Shown piece after piece: positions 8,674 through 17,826 of a stretch of 64,000 nt of DNA (the stretch's first letter is position 1; each line of letters opens with the position of its first letter). The position numbers and the translations under genes are program-made. The stretch is from the NCBI GenBank assembly GCA_963799925.1, contig CAWCYZ010000002.1:930001-994000 (forward strand), given 5' to 3'. The stretch comes from DATBQN01 sp963799925. GTDB taxonomy: Bacteria; Acidobacteriota; Thermoanaerobaculia; Multivoradales; UBA5704. Below the pieces are notes generated by a model, which was given only the letters and a program-made list of their open reading frames with translations, was not told the origin of the DNA and ran no database searches.

Positions 8674-10797
8674 TCATTTCGGCGCCCGGGGCGCCTCCGC
8701 CGCGAGCGCCTCCCGCGCCGCGGCGAGGAGCGGCTGGGCCGAGAGGGGCTGGCCGACCGCGCCGCGCATCCAGGCGTCGGGGGTGATCCTCCCCTGGCGG
8801 GCGACGCGCTCGAACTCCGCTCCGAAGCGCTCCCCCCGCACCGTCTGGCCCACCTGGAAGGCGATCAGGTGGCCGAGCGCGTAGTCCGGCAGATAGAGGC
8901 CGTAGTCGATCATGTGCGAGTAGATGGCGAGGATCTCCGCGTCGCGCCGGCCGAAGAGCGGCGCATAGTAACGGTTCCACACCTCGCGGGCGATCCCGAG
9001 CACCGCCTGCCGCAGCTCGGCCGGCGTCGCCTGCGGGTGGCCGTACAGCCAGCGCCACACCCGCATGTCGACGAGCGACACGCCGGCGATCTCGTAGGCG
9101 CTCCACAGCGTCGCCAGAGCCGCCGTGCGGCGCTCCGCGGCCGAGGGCGGAGCGAGGCCCAGCACCTCGAGGTCGCGGTTCTGGAAGAGGAAGGCGAGCG
9201 CCTCGGTGAAGGCGTTGTCGGGCACTCCCGAGAGCCACCAGAAGTCGACCTCGTCGAGCGAGAAGACCTGCTCGACGTTGTGCCCCAGCTCGTGGATGGC
9301 GATGTTGTAGCCCTTGTAGTCCATCCCGCCCGCCGGGATGCGGGTGCGCAGCCGCGCCTTGTCCTCGCGGCGCACCGCGGGCATCGCGTGGCCGGCGCCG
9401 CGCGCCGGATCGACGGCGATGCGAGCGGCCAGGAATTTCGCCTTCTCCGGCGAGAAGCCGAGCCGGCCGAGGGTCGCGGGGAGGGCCGCCTGGAACGCCG
9501 CGACGGTGGGGAACTTCCGGCGCACGATGGCGTCGAGCTCGGCGTCGCTCCGGCTGCCGCGCGGCCGGAAGCCCGAGTACCAGATGTCGAACAGCTCGAG
9601 CGGCCGGCCGAGGCGCGCGGCGACGAGCCGCGACAGGTCCTTGACCTCGGACGATTCGAGGATGGCGACGAGGAGCGCCTCGACCTCGGCCTGCGGGATC
9701 TGGCGGTCGCGCTCGAAGCGGCGCTGGATGTAGGTCGGCGCGGCGGGGCTGAACGGGTCCTCCTTCTCGACCGCGTGGAAGATGTCGAGGAGGCGGGCGT
9801 AGCGGGTGTCGGGCTCGCGCTCGGCGAGCTTGGCCGCCGCATCGGGGTCCGGCGGCGCTCCCGGCTTCGCCGGCTCGACCCGGTTGGTCTCCGGGTTCCA
9901 GGTGACGTCCGGGTTGTCGATGACCGCCCGCGGGATCTCCTGGCGGACGATGCGCTCCATCACCCTGGCGATCAGGCGCTGCTTCGCGAGGCCGTCGGGA
10001 TCGGCGTAGCGCGAGCCGATCTCGTCGCGCAGGCCCCAGTGGCTGATCAGCCGCAGGCCCTCCGGGAAGGGCCGCCGGCCGGCGGCGTCGACCAGCCGGT
10101 CGAGGCGGATGTTGTAGCCGGAGATGTAGGCCTCGCCGGCGGTGAAGGCGCGGTTGACCTCCTGGGCGACGGCGGCGGGGACGCGCTCGGCGAAGCGGTC
10201 CATCATCGCCGAGCGCGCCCACTCCTCGCGCCGCCATTGCGCGCCCTTGGCGAGGCGGGTCTGGAGCGTGTCGACCGAGAAGTTGAGGAGGGCGACGAAG
10301 GCGGCCTTGGAGCGGAAGAGATCCTCGTCGACCTGCGGCGCGAGGTCGACGTCGCCGAGGTAGCGGTCGAGCGGCGTGAGCGGGCCGGTGTCGAGGTCGA
10401 GCGGCTCGGTCAGCACGCGGCGGGCCTCGTGCACGTGCCCGTCCACCTGCTCGAGCGACGACTGCAGCCGGTCGAAGATCTTCTGCAGGCCGAGCGGATC
10501 GCTCTCGAAGCTGGCGACGCAGAAGTCGGCGAACGCCTTCTCGTCGCCGTCCTCGCGCCACCACCGCTCGGCGACCTGGTGCACGCCGATGTAGGCGCGG
10601 GGGTACCAGAGCTGGCCGTGCTCGTCGAGCACGCGGTGGATGGTGGCATCGATCGTCTCCGGCGAGATGATCGAGTGTTGAGGCGGAGCTTGAGGCGGAT
10701 GCTGAGGAGACGGTGGCGGCGAGGCGGCGCGGACGACCGCCGCCGCCAGCGGGCCGAGCGCCAAGAGCAGGGCGAGGAGGAGGGTTCTCGAGACCAT
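8674..10797 (-). CDS. Exported zinc metallopeptidase, HELGH gluzincin (M3-like)
   Basis: A 707-residue protein with a signal peptide (MVSRTLLLALLLALGPLAAA). The zinc motif HELGH is at 502-506, followed 26 residues later by Glu532 in AFTEAL, a plausible third ligand. That spacing fits gluzincins such as M3 oligopeptidases, and the largely helical N-terminal 450 residues fit as well. No specific family was recognised beyond this. The central region contains MDYKGYNIAIHELGHNVEQV-like helix context, normal for an active-site helix. It is transcribed away from the repeat A copy. The role is probably periplasmic peptide turnover. Confidence 0.7.
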   Translation of the reverse strand: MVSRTLLLALLLALGPLAAAVVRAASPPPSPQHPPQAPPQHSIISPETIDATIHRVLDEHGQLWYPRAYIGVHQVAERWWREDGDEKAFADFCVASFESDPLGLQKIFDRLQSSLEQVDGHVHEARRVLTEPLDLDTGPLTPLDRYLGDVDLAPQVDEDLFRSKAAFVALLNFSVDTLQTRLAKGAQWRREEWARSAMMDRFAERVPAAVAQEVNRAFTAGEAYISGYNIRLDRLVDAAGRRPFPEGLRLISHWGLRDEIGSRYADPDGLAKQRLIARVMERIVRQEIPRAVIDNPDVTWNPETNRVEPAKPGAPPDPDAAAKLAEREPDTRYARLLDIFHAVEKEDPFSPAAPTYIQRRFERDRQIPQAEVEALLVAILESSEVKDLSRLVAARLGRPLELFDIWYSGFRPRGSRSDAELDAIVRRKFPTVAAFQAALPATLGRLGFSPEKAKFLAARIAVDPARGAGHAMPAVRREDKARLRTRIPAGGMDYKGYNIAIHELGHNVEQVFSLDEVDFWWLSGVPDNAFTEALAFLFQNRDLEVLGLAPPSAAERRTAALATLWSAYEIAGVSLVDMRVWRWLYGHPQATPAELRQAVLGIAREVWNRYYAPLFGRRDAEILAIYSHMIDYGLYLPDYALGHLIAFQVGQTVRGERFGAEFERVARQGRITPDAWMRGAVGQPLSAQPLLAAAREALAAEAPRAPK

Positions 10798-10919
10798 CGC
10801 GGCTCCTTCAGGTGGTCCGGCAGGTCGTCCGGCGTCCGCTCGGGGGGAGCGGACGGTCGAGGGATTCTAGCTCGGGGGGTTCCGGGCCGGTGGAGCGACG
10901 GCGCGGGCTCACGGCCGTG

Positions 10920-11022
10920 GGCACTGGCTCAGTTTGGTCCCGAGGACGGCCGCCTGGAAGGGGGTTCGGGCGGGTGGTCCCGAGGGCGGTCGCCCGCAGC
11001 GGACCAAACTGAGCCAGTACCC
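10920..11022. repeat. Hairpin repeat A, copy 2 (inverted relative to copy 1)
   Basis: Same element as 5602-5701 read on the other strand. Outer stem GGCACTGGCTCAGTTTGGTCC pairs with GGACCAAACTGAGCCAGTACC (both quoted in part); the interior GTCCCGAGGACGGCC and GTCCCGAGGGCGGTC subrepeats are conserved. Where copy 1 has CGTTCGGTCC/GGACCGAACG, this copy has AGTTTGGTCC/GGACCAAACT, so pairing is kept while bases change. CACGGCCG flanks both sides (10910-10917 and 11022-11029). It lies in the divergent gap between a peptidase and a cupin gene. Confidence 0.75.
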
Positions 11023-11097
11023 ACGGCCGGGCCGGCGGCCGGCAGGGAAGAGACGCCCTGTAGAATCGGCCTCACCCTTCCGAAGGAGGACCGACCG

Positions 11098-11529
11098 ATG
11101 AACCGCATCCTCACCTCGTTCGCCGTCTTCGCGGCGGTGGCCGGCGCCCTGGGGCTCGCCCGCGCCAAGGGCGCCGCCGGCGAAGGCGCCCCCCCCGAGC
11201 GCCCCAAGGTCGCCGCCTTCGACTTGGCCGAGCTCGCCGGGCGGCGCGCCCAGGGGAGCGACCCCTGGCTCGAGTTCCTCTCTACCTCGACGCTGCGGAC
11301 CGGCCTCTACGTGCTGCCGGCGGGCGGCGCCGACCACCAGACGCCGCACCGCGAGGACGAGGTCTACCACGTGGTCGCCGGCCGCGCCGTCCTCGACGTC
11401 GACGGCGTCGCCCATGCCGTCCATCCCGGCTCGATCGTCTACGTGCGGGCGGGCGTGCCGCACCACTTCCACTCGATCGAGTCGGAGCTCCAGGTGGTGG
11501 TGTTCTTCGCCCGCGGCGGAGGGGCGTAG
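11098..11529 (+). CDS. Exported cupin-domain protein
   Basis: A 143-residue protein. Residues 1-23 form a signal peptide (MNRILTSFAVFAAVAGALGLARA). The mature part is a single conserved beta-barrel cupin: motif 1 contains TPHREDEVYHVVAGRAVLDVDG with metal-ligand type H-x3-E-x3-H spacing, and motif 2 is PGSIVYVRAGVPHHFHSI. AAGGAGGA ends 8 bases before ATG 11098, a strong ribosome binding site, and TAGAAT at 11061-11066 may be the -10 box. The cupin could bind a metal and a small acid or act as a dioxygenase; no specific activity can be read. Confidence 0.8.
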   Translation: MNRILTSFAVFAAVAGALGLARAKGAAGEGAPPERPKVAAFDLAELAGRRAQGSDPWLEFLSTSTLRTGLYVLPAGGADHQTPHREDEVYHVVAGRAVLDVDGVAHAVHPGSIVYVRAGVPHHFHSIESELQVVVFFARGGGA

Positions 11530-11557
11530 CGCGGCGGCAACGGGAGCGCGGGGGCCG

Positions 11558-12643
11558 CTACGCCGAGGGCTTGAGCGCCGTTTGGACGAGCTGGTCGTCG
11601 ATCACCAGCCGGTGGCCGCCCGCGGCGGGCTGCACCTCCTCGCGCGCGAAGGGGTCGAACTCGAACGGCTTGATGATGCGGCCGTAGATCGACTTCAGGG
11701 CGCGGGCGCCGATGCGGCTGTTCTTCGCCGCCTCCTCGGCGATCTTCGCCACCGCCTGGTCCGTCACCTCGAGCTCGATCCCGTAGCGCTTGAAGAAGCT
11801 CCGCGAGCTCTCGAGCACGCCGTCGGACGGCTCGCGGAAGATGCGCGACAGGGTCGAGGCGGTCAGGTCCTCGAGGATGACGGAGTTGTCGAAGCGCGAC
11901 AGGAACTGCGGCTGCATGCCGTACTCGAAGAGGTCCTCCTGGCGGAAGTGGTGGCGCAGGGTGAAGTACTCGCGGATGGTGATCTTGCCGTTCTCGTAGG
12001 TGGTGGTGGTGGGGAGCTTGGTGCCGCTCTTGGGCGAGACGACGCGCTTGAACACCTGGTCGTAGAGCGTCTCGAACGCCCCGGCGCAGAGGAAGAGCAT
12101 CTTGCCGGTGTCGACGTTGACCGCGACCGGCGCGCCGTCGGGACCGCGCAGGGCGAGCGGATGGAGCACGCGCTCGCCTTCGAGGAGCGTCAGGAGCGCC
12201 TGCTGGATGTTCAAGCCGGTGACGTAGGGCTTGCCGCCGAGGACGCCCGAGATCTTGTCGACCTCGTCGAGGCAGACGGTCGCCCGCTCCATGGCGCGGC
12301 CGATCTCCTCGGGCGTCGCCGCCGGACCGAGCACCTGCCGGGTGCGCTCCTCGATGCGGGCGAAGAGGCGGCTGGTGTCGACCGCGCCCTCCTCGGTCGC
12401 GAGGGTGCTGGTGTTCATGATGAGCACCACGCGGTACTCGCTGAACTCCGGCCGCGAGGCGTAGAGCGCCTCGATGGCGTGCATGATGGTGGTCTTGCCG
12501 GTGCCGGAGTTGCCGATCAGCAGGAGGTTGCCGAACTTCTCGCCCTCCAGGTGCTTGAAGATGGCGACGGAGACGTACTTCGCCGCCTCCTCCTGCCCGA
12601 TCACCTGCTGCTGCAGGGCACTGTAGATCTCAGGGGGTTTCAA
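11558..12643 (-). CDS. ClpX-like AAA+ ATPase without zinc-binding domain
   Basis: A 361-residue AAA+ protein of the Clp/Hsp100 unfoldase type. It starts IYSALQQQVIGQEEAAKYVSVAI (partly quoted), then Walker A GNSGTGKTT, Walker B VCLDEVDKI, LLTLLEGERV, the FLCAGAFE segment that aligns with ClpX, and sensor-2 region RIGARALKSIYG. The N-terminal zinc-finger dimerisation domain of true ClpX is absent, so adaptor and substrate recognition must differ. No ClpP is adjacent. Related stand-alone ClpX-like ATPases occur in several phyla with unclear partners. A CCCAGGAGATCCC ribosome binding site precedes the ATG. Confidence 0.8.
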   Translation of the reverse strand: MKPPEIYSALQQQVIGQEEAAKYVSVAIFKHLEGEKFGNLLLIGNSGTGKTTIMHAIEALYASRPEFSEYRVVLIMNTSTLATEEGAVDTSRLFARIEERTRQVLGPAATPEEIGRAMERATVCLDEVDKISGVLGGKPYVTGLNIQQALLTLLEGERVLHPLALRGPDGAPVAVNVDTGKMLFLCAGAFETLYDQVFKRVVSPKSGTKLPTTTTYENGKITIREYFTLRHHFRQEDLFEYGMQPQFLSRFDNSVILEDLTASTLSRIFREPSDGVLESSRSFFKRYGIELEVTDQAVAKIAEEAAKNSRIGARALKSIYGRIIKPFEFDPFAREEVQPAAGGHRLVIDDQLVQTALKPSA

Positions 12644-12815
12644 GAAATGGGATCTCCTGGGTGCTTGTAATGGTGGATCGAGAGCTCGGCGGTCTTCGCT
12701 CCGGCAGGCTTCGAGGCGTCGATCGGGTCACCCCCGCCCGCTCGCTGGCGATCGGTGCTGGGAGGATCGCACCCACCGCTGGACGGTGCGGCGAGGATCG
12801 AGCCCGCATGCTCTC

Positions 12816-13388
12816 TTAACGTCGGCGAGGGCCGGTCGCCTTCCCGCCGTGGCCGGGGGCGGCGCCGGGCTTCGCCTTGAGCGCCTGCTCGACCCAGGGG
12901 GTGACGGACTGGGGGATCGTGCCGGGGTCCCAGCCCTCGACCTTACGGACGACCTTCCCCTCGCGGTCGAGCACCAGGTAGGTCGGATAGCCGCGGACGT
13001 GGTAGACCGACTTGGCGAGGCTGGCGCCGCGGTCCCGCGCCTGCGGCCAGCTCTCCGGGTGGCGGGCGAGAAAGGCGCGCAGCCGGAGGTCGTCGGAGTC
13101 GGTGTCGACGCCCACGATGACGAACGGCCGGCCCGCCATCTTGCGGGACAGCTCCTCGAGCTCCGGCAGGGAGCTGGTGCAGGGCGCGCACCAGGTGGCC
13201 CAGAAGTCGACGAGCACGACCTTGCCCCGGAAGTCCGACAGCTTGAGCCGCGCTCCGCCGTCGAGCGCCGGGAGATCGAAGTCGGGCGCCTTCTCCCCCT
13301 CGCCGACGGCATGGAGGGCGGAGCCGGCCAGCGCGGCGAAGAGAACGAGGGCGGCGGCGATCCAACGGGTGGCTGGGGTCATTTTCAT
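12816..13388 (-). CDS. TlpA/ResA-type thiol-disulfide oxidoreductase
   Basis: A 190-residue exported thioredoxin-fold protein. Signal peptide or anchor at 1-27, then the AhpC/TSA-like opening GEKAPDFDLPALDG, the active site WCAPC (Cys67/Cys70) and a cis-proline in VRGYPTYLVLD. TlpA/ResA proteins reduce periplasmic disulfides, for example during cytochrome c maturation, but no cytochrome genes are nearby. ATG 13388 is preceded by a GGGAGATCGCTCAG stretch; the ATG two codons later is also possible. The C-terminus ends in a basic, glycine-rich tail without a predicted role. Confidence 0.88.
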   Translation of the reverse strand: MKMTPATRWIAAALVLFAALAGSALHAVGEGEKAPDFDLPALDGGARLKLSDFRGKVVLVDFWATWCAPCTSSLPELEELSRKMAGRPFVIVGVDTDSDDLRLRAFLARHPESWPQARDRGASLAKSVYHVRGYPTYLVLDREGKVVRKVEGWDPGTIPQSVTPWVEQALKAKPGAAPGHGGKATGPRRR

Positions 13389-13460
13389 CTGAGCGATCTC
13401 CCGCGGAGGGAAGCTCCGGCGCGGCCGTTCATCGTAGGGGAGCGGAGGCGATCCGTCCAG

Positions 13461-14798
13461 TCAGGGCTGCCGCAGCTCCTCGAGGGCCCGGCTGAGCTGG
13501 CGGTCGATCCATTGGCCCAGCCGTAGACGGAAGAAGGTCGTCAGCTCCGGGTCGACGTCCTGGCGACGGACATCCAAAGAGTCGCCGCCGGTCGCGGCGA
13601 GCCGGAACGCGGCGGGCGCCTCTGGATCGGTACCTATCAGCACCTGGAAACGCGTCTCGACGCGCCGAAACGGCGGATAGGACGTCCGCAGCTCGAGCGC
13701 GGCGTGAACGCCGGGGACCTGCCACCCGTCGAGCTCCCCCCCACGGTATGGGTCGTGCCGCCGCTCCAAATCAGGCTTGACAGCCTCCGGTAGGCGCAGC
13801 GTCGCGAGCCGCGCCGACACACCCTCCTCGATCGAGGTCAACAGGCGCAACGCGATCGCCTCCTGGTCTCCGTAGAGGCCGCGGAGATCCTCCGCCACTT
13901 CGTCGGGCTGGCGAGCCGCCGAGCCTGCGAGGCCATCCGCGGCGAGCTGCATCGTGTCGAGCCCGCGCTCGCGGAAGAAGGCGATGATCGGCGCCGCGTT
14001 CCCTCGGTCTGCATCCTCCAAGGCATCGAAATAGGCGCGGCGCTGATCGGCGAAGACGACGAGCGGGATGGACGCGGCCCGGTAGAAGTAGACCGAGCTG
14101 AGCGCCCGCGCCAGCCGTCCATTGCCGTCGGCGAACGGATGGATGTTCACCAGCGCATAGTGGGCGTAGGAGGCTTGCAGCAGCGGATGAGCCGACTCGA
14201 GCTCGGGGCTGGCGAGCCCGTCGACCATACGGCGCATCTCGAAAGGCACGCGCTCGACCGGTGCGTAGGCGTGCAGGCCACCGTCCGCGAGCTGAACATG
14301 GTTCGGCGCTGTTTTGTAGCGCCCGCCCACCAAGGCTTGGTCCTGCCAGCCCATCGGGGTGAGCACGCGATAGGTTGCCTGCGCGCTGCAGATCCTCTCG
14401 TGCAGAGCGCGAATCCAGGCCTCCGTGATCGGCAGCTTCTTCGTCGCCGCGTCGAGGACCAGCTCGTACGCGTCGAGCTGCGCCTCGAACAGGCGCCGCA
14501 CCTCGGGCCCCCGCTCGTCGATCATGTGCTGCCAGGCGATCCCCTGCATGGCGACCGTCAAGGTGAAGCCACGGTCGACCGAGTAGAGCCCCTCGATGGC
14601 TCCGGTGTCGAGGGCGGCGGCGCGCATGGCGACCTCGACGGCCTTGGCGAACGCTTCCGGCTTGGCTGCCGCCCGCTTCGCGGCGAGGTTCGCCGCGAAA
14701 CGATCCCACAGCTCGACGTCGGTCTCGGCGAGGCCGGTCCAGGCAGAGAAGTCCGGGATCTCCCGGTAGAGGCGGTCCGCCGTCTCGATGTCGGTCAT
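13461..14798 (-). CDS. Fic-domain protein (probable AMP-transferase, class II autoinhibited)
   Basis: A 445-residue Fic protein. The catalytic loop HPFADGNGRLAR is complete, with His220 and the Asp/Asn/Arg residues needed for nucleotide transfer from ATP to a target hydroxyl. The N-terminal part contains TGAIEG (65-70), matching the (S/T)-x3-E-(G/N) inhibitory helix of class II Fic proteins, so it should be self-restrained. The C-terminal 150 residues (...LPEAVKPDLERRHDPY...) are a winged-helix-like or unknown extension. It has no separate antitoxin next to it. Its ATG is 146 bases from the divergently transcribed pcrA. The target protein cannot be inferred. Confidence 0.85.
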   Translation of the reverse strand: MTDIETADRLYREIPDFSAWTGLAETDVELWDRFAANLAAKRAAAKPEAFAKAVEVAMRAAALDTGAIEGLYSVDRGFTLTVAMQGIAWQHMIDERGPEVRRLFEAQLDAYELVLDAATKKLPITEAWIRALHERICSAQATYRVLTPMGWQDQALVGGRYKTAPNHVQLADGGLHAYAPVERVPFEMRRMVDGLASPELESAHPLLQASYAHYALVNIHPFADGNGRLARALSSVYFYRAASIPLVVFADQRRAYFDALEDADRGNAAPIIAFFRERGLDTMQLAADGLAGSAARQPDEVAEDLRGLYGDQEAIALRLLTSIEEGVSARLATLRLPEAVKPDLERRHDPYRGGELDGWQVPGVHAALELRTSYPPFRRVETRFQVLIGTDPEAPAAFRLAATGGDSLDVRRQDVDPELTTFFRLRLGQWIDRQLSRALEELRQP

Positions 14799-14944
14799 GG
14801 TCCGAAGCTCGGCTCGTATAGGCTCGCACGGTAGGGATTCGAGACCCGAGCCAATCGGCCATTATACCTTCCCGCTCGGCCTGCATCGGCCTCGCGCCGC
14901 CCGCCCTTGCCATCCCTTCCCCCGTCGTCCAGACTTGCCCCCTC

Positions 14945-17257
14945 ATGCGGCGCGCCCCCCTGGACCTCGACAAGCAGCTCAACCCCGAGCAGATCGCGGC
15001 CGTCACCCATGGCGAGGGGCCGCAGCTCGTCCTCGCCGGGGCGGGGTCGGGGAAGACCCGCGTCATCACCTACCGCATCACCTGGCTCGCCGAGGAGAGG
15101 AACGCCGATCCCGGGGCGATCGTCGCCGTCACCTTCACCAACAAGGCGGCGGCCGAGATGCGCGAGCGGGTCGAGGAGCTCCTCGGCCTCTACCCGCTCC
15201 CCACCTTCGTCGGCACCTTCCACCGCTTCGCGCTGGTGCTCCTGCGCCGCTACGGCGAGCGGGTCAACCTCAAACGCGACTTCCAGATCCTCGACACCGC
15301 CGACCAGCTCTCGCTGATGAAGCAGGCGCTCGCCGCCGAGGGGCTCTCCGAGAAGGCCTTCTCGCCGCGCTCGGTCCTCTCGGCGATCAGCTCGGCCAAG
15401 AACCGCCTGCTCGAGCCCGCCGCCTACGAGTCGGCGGCGCAGAACTTCTTCGAGAAGAAGGTCGCCCTCCTCTACCGCCGCTACCAGGGGCTCCTGACCC
15501 AGGCCTCGGGGGTCGACTTCGACGACATGATCGCGCTCTCGGTCAAGCTCCTGACGCGCGAGGAGGACGTCCGCGAGCGGGTGCGGCGGCGCGCCAAGTA
15601 CCTGCTGGTCGACGAGTACCAGGACACCAACTTCGCCCAGCTCCGCCTCATCCAGGAGCTCTCCGGGGCGGACGGCAACCTCACCGCGGTGGGCGACGAG
15701 GACCAGGGGATCTACCGCTGGCGCGGCGCCGACCTCGACAACATCCTGCGCTTCGAGGACACCTTCCCCGGCGCCACCGTGCGCAAGCTGGAGCGCAACT
15801 ACCGCTCGACGCAGACCATCCTCGACGCCTCGGGCGGGCTCATCGCCCACAACGTCCACCGCCGCGGCAAGCGCCTGTGGACCGACTCCGGCGCCGGCGA
15901 CCGGCTCGAGCTCTACCAGGCCGCGGACGAGGTCGAGGAGGCGCGCTGGATCGTCGGCACGCTGCAGGGCCTGCGCAGCCGCATCAAGCTCGGCGACATG
16001 GGGATCCTGGTGCGCACCAATGCCCAGACCCGCGCGCTCGAGGACGAGCTGCTGAAGCAGGAGGTGCCGTACGTCCTGGTCGGCGGCACCCGCTTCTACG
16101 ACCGCGCCGAGATCAAGGACCTGGTCGCCTACCTCCGCGTGCTCAGGAACCCTCGCGACGCCTTCTCGCTCGCCCGCATCTTCAACCAGCCGCCGCGCGG
16201 CATCGGCAAGGCGACGCAGGACATGCTCCAGGCGCAGGCGACCGAGCTCGGGGCGACGCTCTGGGACGTGCTCTACCACGACGAGCTGGGAAAGCTGCCG
16301 GCGAAGAGCGCCGCCGCCGTGCGCAAGTTCCGCGATCTGATCGTCGGGCTGCAGAAGGACGCCGAGGAGCTGCCGCTCCCCGCCCTCCTCGACCGCCTCC
16401 TCGCGGCGAGCGGCTATGCCGACCTCTACCGCCAGGACAACCCCGAGGACCAGGCGCGCCTCGAGAACATCCGCGAGCTCCTCTCCGCCGCCCAGGAGTT
16501 CACCGAGGCGAACAGCGTCAACAGCGGCGACCTCGACCTGCTGACCGGCTTCCTCGACCACATCGCCCTGGTGACCGACCTCGATTCGATGAAGGCCGGG
16601 CGCGGCGTCTCGCTGATGACGCTCCACAGCGCCAAGGGGCTCGAGTTCCGCGCCGTCGTCGTCGCCGGCCTGGAGGACGGTCTCCTGCCCCACTTCAACA
16701 GCCAGGGGGCGCGCGACGACATCGAGGAGGAGCGCCGCCTCCTCTACGTGGGGATGACGCGCGCCCGCGAGCGGCTCTACCTGACGCTCTGCCGGCGGCG
16801 CCGGATCGCCGGCCGGTACCAGGACCAGACCGAGTCGCCGTTCCTCTCCGAGATCCCCGACAAGCTGCTGACGATCACCCGGAGCCCCGGCCTCTACGAC
16901 TACGAGCGGCCGAGCCAGCGGGCGGAGGACGTCTACTCGTTCTTCGGCCGCGAGCGGCCGGCCGGCGCGGCGGCCGGGTCCGCATCCGATCCCGCGAGCC
17001 GCACGCCGTCGCAGTGGACCCCCGGCCCGCGCCGGGCGCCCGCGCCGAGCGGCGCCGGCGCCGCCACCACCTTCTCCGACGAGGAGCCGCCGCGGCGCGC
17101 CGTCAAGCGCGGCAGCCGCGTCCGCCATCCCACCCTCGGGCAGGGCGTGGTCTTGGAGCTCGACGGCCAGGGCGAGGAGGCCAAGATCACCGTCTTCTTC
17201 GAGCGCGCCGGCAAGCGGAAGCTCGTCGCCCGCTACGCCAACCTCGAGCTGCTCTGA
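14945..17257 (+). CDS. pcrA: UvrD/PcrA/Rep-family DNA helicase
   Basis: A 770-residue superfamily 1A 3'-5' helicase used in repair and replication-restart. Motifs: Q motif LNPEQIAAV, Walker A AGAGSGKT (31-38), Ia TFTNKAAAEM, II LLVDEYQDTN, III VGDEDQGIYRWRGAD, IV LERNYRST, V MTLHSAKGLEF and VI LLYVGMTRARERLYL. After a disordered Pro/Ala linker, residues about 720-770 form a Tudor-like domain (GSRVRHPTLGQGVV...YANLELL) of the PcrA/UvrD type that contacts RNA polymerase. Full length with no frameshift. ATG 14945 gives the normal short N-terminus; longer upstream reading frames are overlaps. Confidence 0.95.
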   Translation: MRRAPLDLDKQLNPEQIAAVTHGEGPQLVLAGAGSGKTRVITYRITWLAEERNADPGAIVAVTFTNKAAAEMRERVEELLGLYPLPTFVGTFHRFALVLLRRYGERVNLKRDFQILDTADQLSLMKQALAAEGLSEKAFSPRSVLSAISSAKNRLLEPAAYESAAQNFFEKKVALLYRRYQGLLTQASGVDFDDMIALSVKLLTREEDVRERVRRRAKYLLVDEYQDTNFAQLRLIQELSGADGNLTAVGDEDQGIYRWRGADLDNILRFEDTFPGATVRKLERNYRSTQTILDASGGLIAHNVHRRGKRLWTDSGAGDRLELYQAADEVEEARWIVGTLQGLRSRIKLGDMGILVRTNAQTRALEDELLKQEVPYVLVGGTRFYDRAEIKDLVAYLRVLRNPRDAFSLARIFNQPPRGIGKATQDMLQAQATELGATLWDVLYHDELGKLPAKSAAAVRKFRDLIVGLQKDAEELPLPALLDRLLAASGYADLYRQDNPEDQARLENIRELLSAAQEFTEANSVNSGDLDLLTGFLDHIALVTDLDSMKAGRGVSLMTLHSAKGLEFRAVVVAGLEDGLLPHFNSQGARDDIEEERRLLYVGMTRARERLYLTLCRRRRIAGRYQDQTESPFLSEIPDKLLTITRSPGLYDYERPSQRAEDVYSFFGRERPAGAAAGSASDPASRTPSQWTPGPRRAPAPSGAGAATTFSDEEPPRRAVKRGSRVRHPTLGQGVVLELDGQGEEAKITVFFERAGKRKLVARYANLELL

Positions 17258-17258
17258 G

Positions 17259-17825
17259 CTAGCGGCGGGCCTGCGCGAAGTAATCTTCGCGCAGCAGGGC
17301 GTAGAGGTAGTTGTCGACCCGTCGGCCGCGCAGCTTGAAATAGCCTTTGAGCAGCCCCTCGCGGGTGAAGCCGTTCTTCTCGAGCACCCGCTGGGAGCCG
17401 GCGTTCTCGATGGCGCAGCGCGCCTCGACCCGCTCGACCAGGGTGTTGGCGAAGAGGTCGGCCAAGAGCATCGCCAGGGCGTCGGTCATCAGGCCGCGGC
17501 TCTGGTAGGGGGAGGAGAGGGCGTAGCCGACCTCGGCCAGGCCGTGCTCCCAGTTGCTCACCACCAGGGTGATCCAGCCCGCCGGCTCGTGGCTCACCTC
17601 GACGATCCACTGGAACTTCTCGCCGCGGCCGCGGTAGAGGTCGGCGATCCGCTGGCTGGCGACGTCGGCGCGCAGCTGCGCCGTGGGGAGCTCGTTGAGC
17701 GGCTGGTAGCGGCGCACAGAGGGCTCCGAGCGCCACTGGCGGAGGAGGTCGGCGTCGCGCGGCGCGGCCGGCCGCAGGTTCACCCGGTGGGCGACGCGCT
17801 CCAAGGAAGCCATACAAAGCTGCAT
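17259..17825 (-). CDS. GNAT-family N-acetyltransferase (RimJ/RimL-like)
   Basis: A 188-residue acetyltransferase. It opens with VNLRPAAPRDADLLRQWRSEP, typical of the RimJ/RimL group, and has the acetyl-CoA loop region SPYQSRGLMTDAL (in place of the Q/R-x-x-G-x-G/A core) and ARCAIENAGSQRVLEKNGFTREG, the family end motif. It could acetylate a ribosomal protein N-terminus, a small metabolite or an antibiotic. It converges on pcrA, with one base between the two stop codons. Start could be ATG 17825 or the ATG five codons downstream. Confidence 0.85.
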   Translation of the reverse strand: MQLCMASLERVAHRVNLRPAAPRDADLLRQWRSEPSVRRYQPLNELPTAQLRADVASQRIADLYRGRGEKFQWIVEVSHEPAGWITLVVSNWEHGLAEVGYALSSPYQSRGLMTDALAMLLADLFANTLVERVEARCAIENAGSQRVLEKNGFTREGLLKGYFKLRGRRVDNYLYALLREDYFAQARR

Positions 17826-17826
17826 T

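Noticed and set aside
12644..12815. Gap between the ClpX-like and TlpA genes
   Set aside because: Checked for small genes and RNAs; nothing with a start, ribosome binding site or stable structure stood out.
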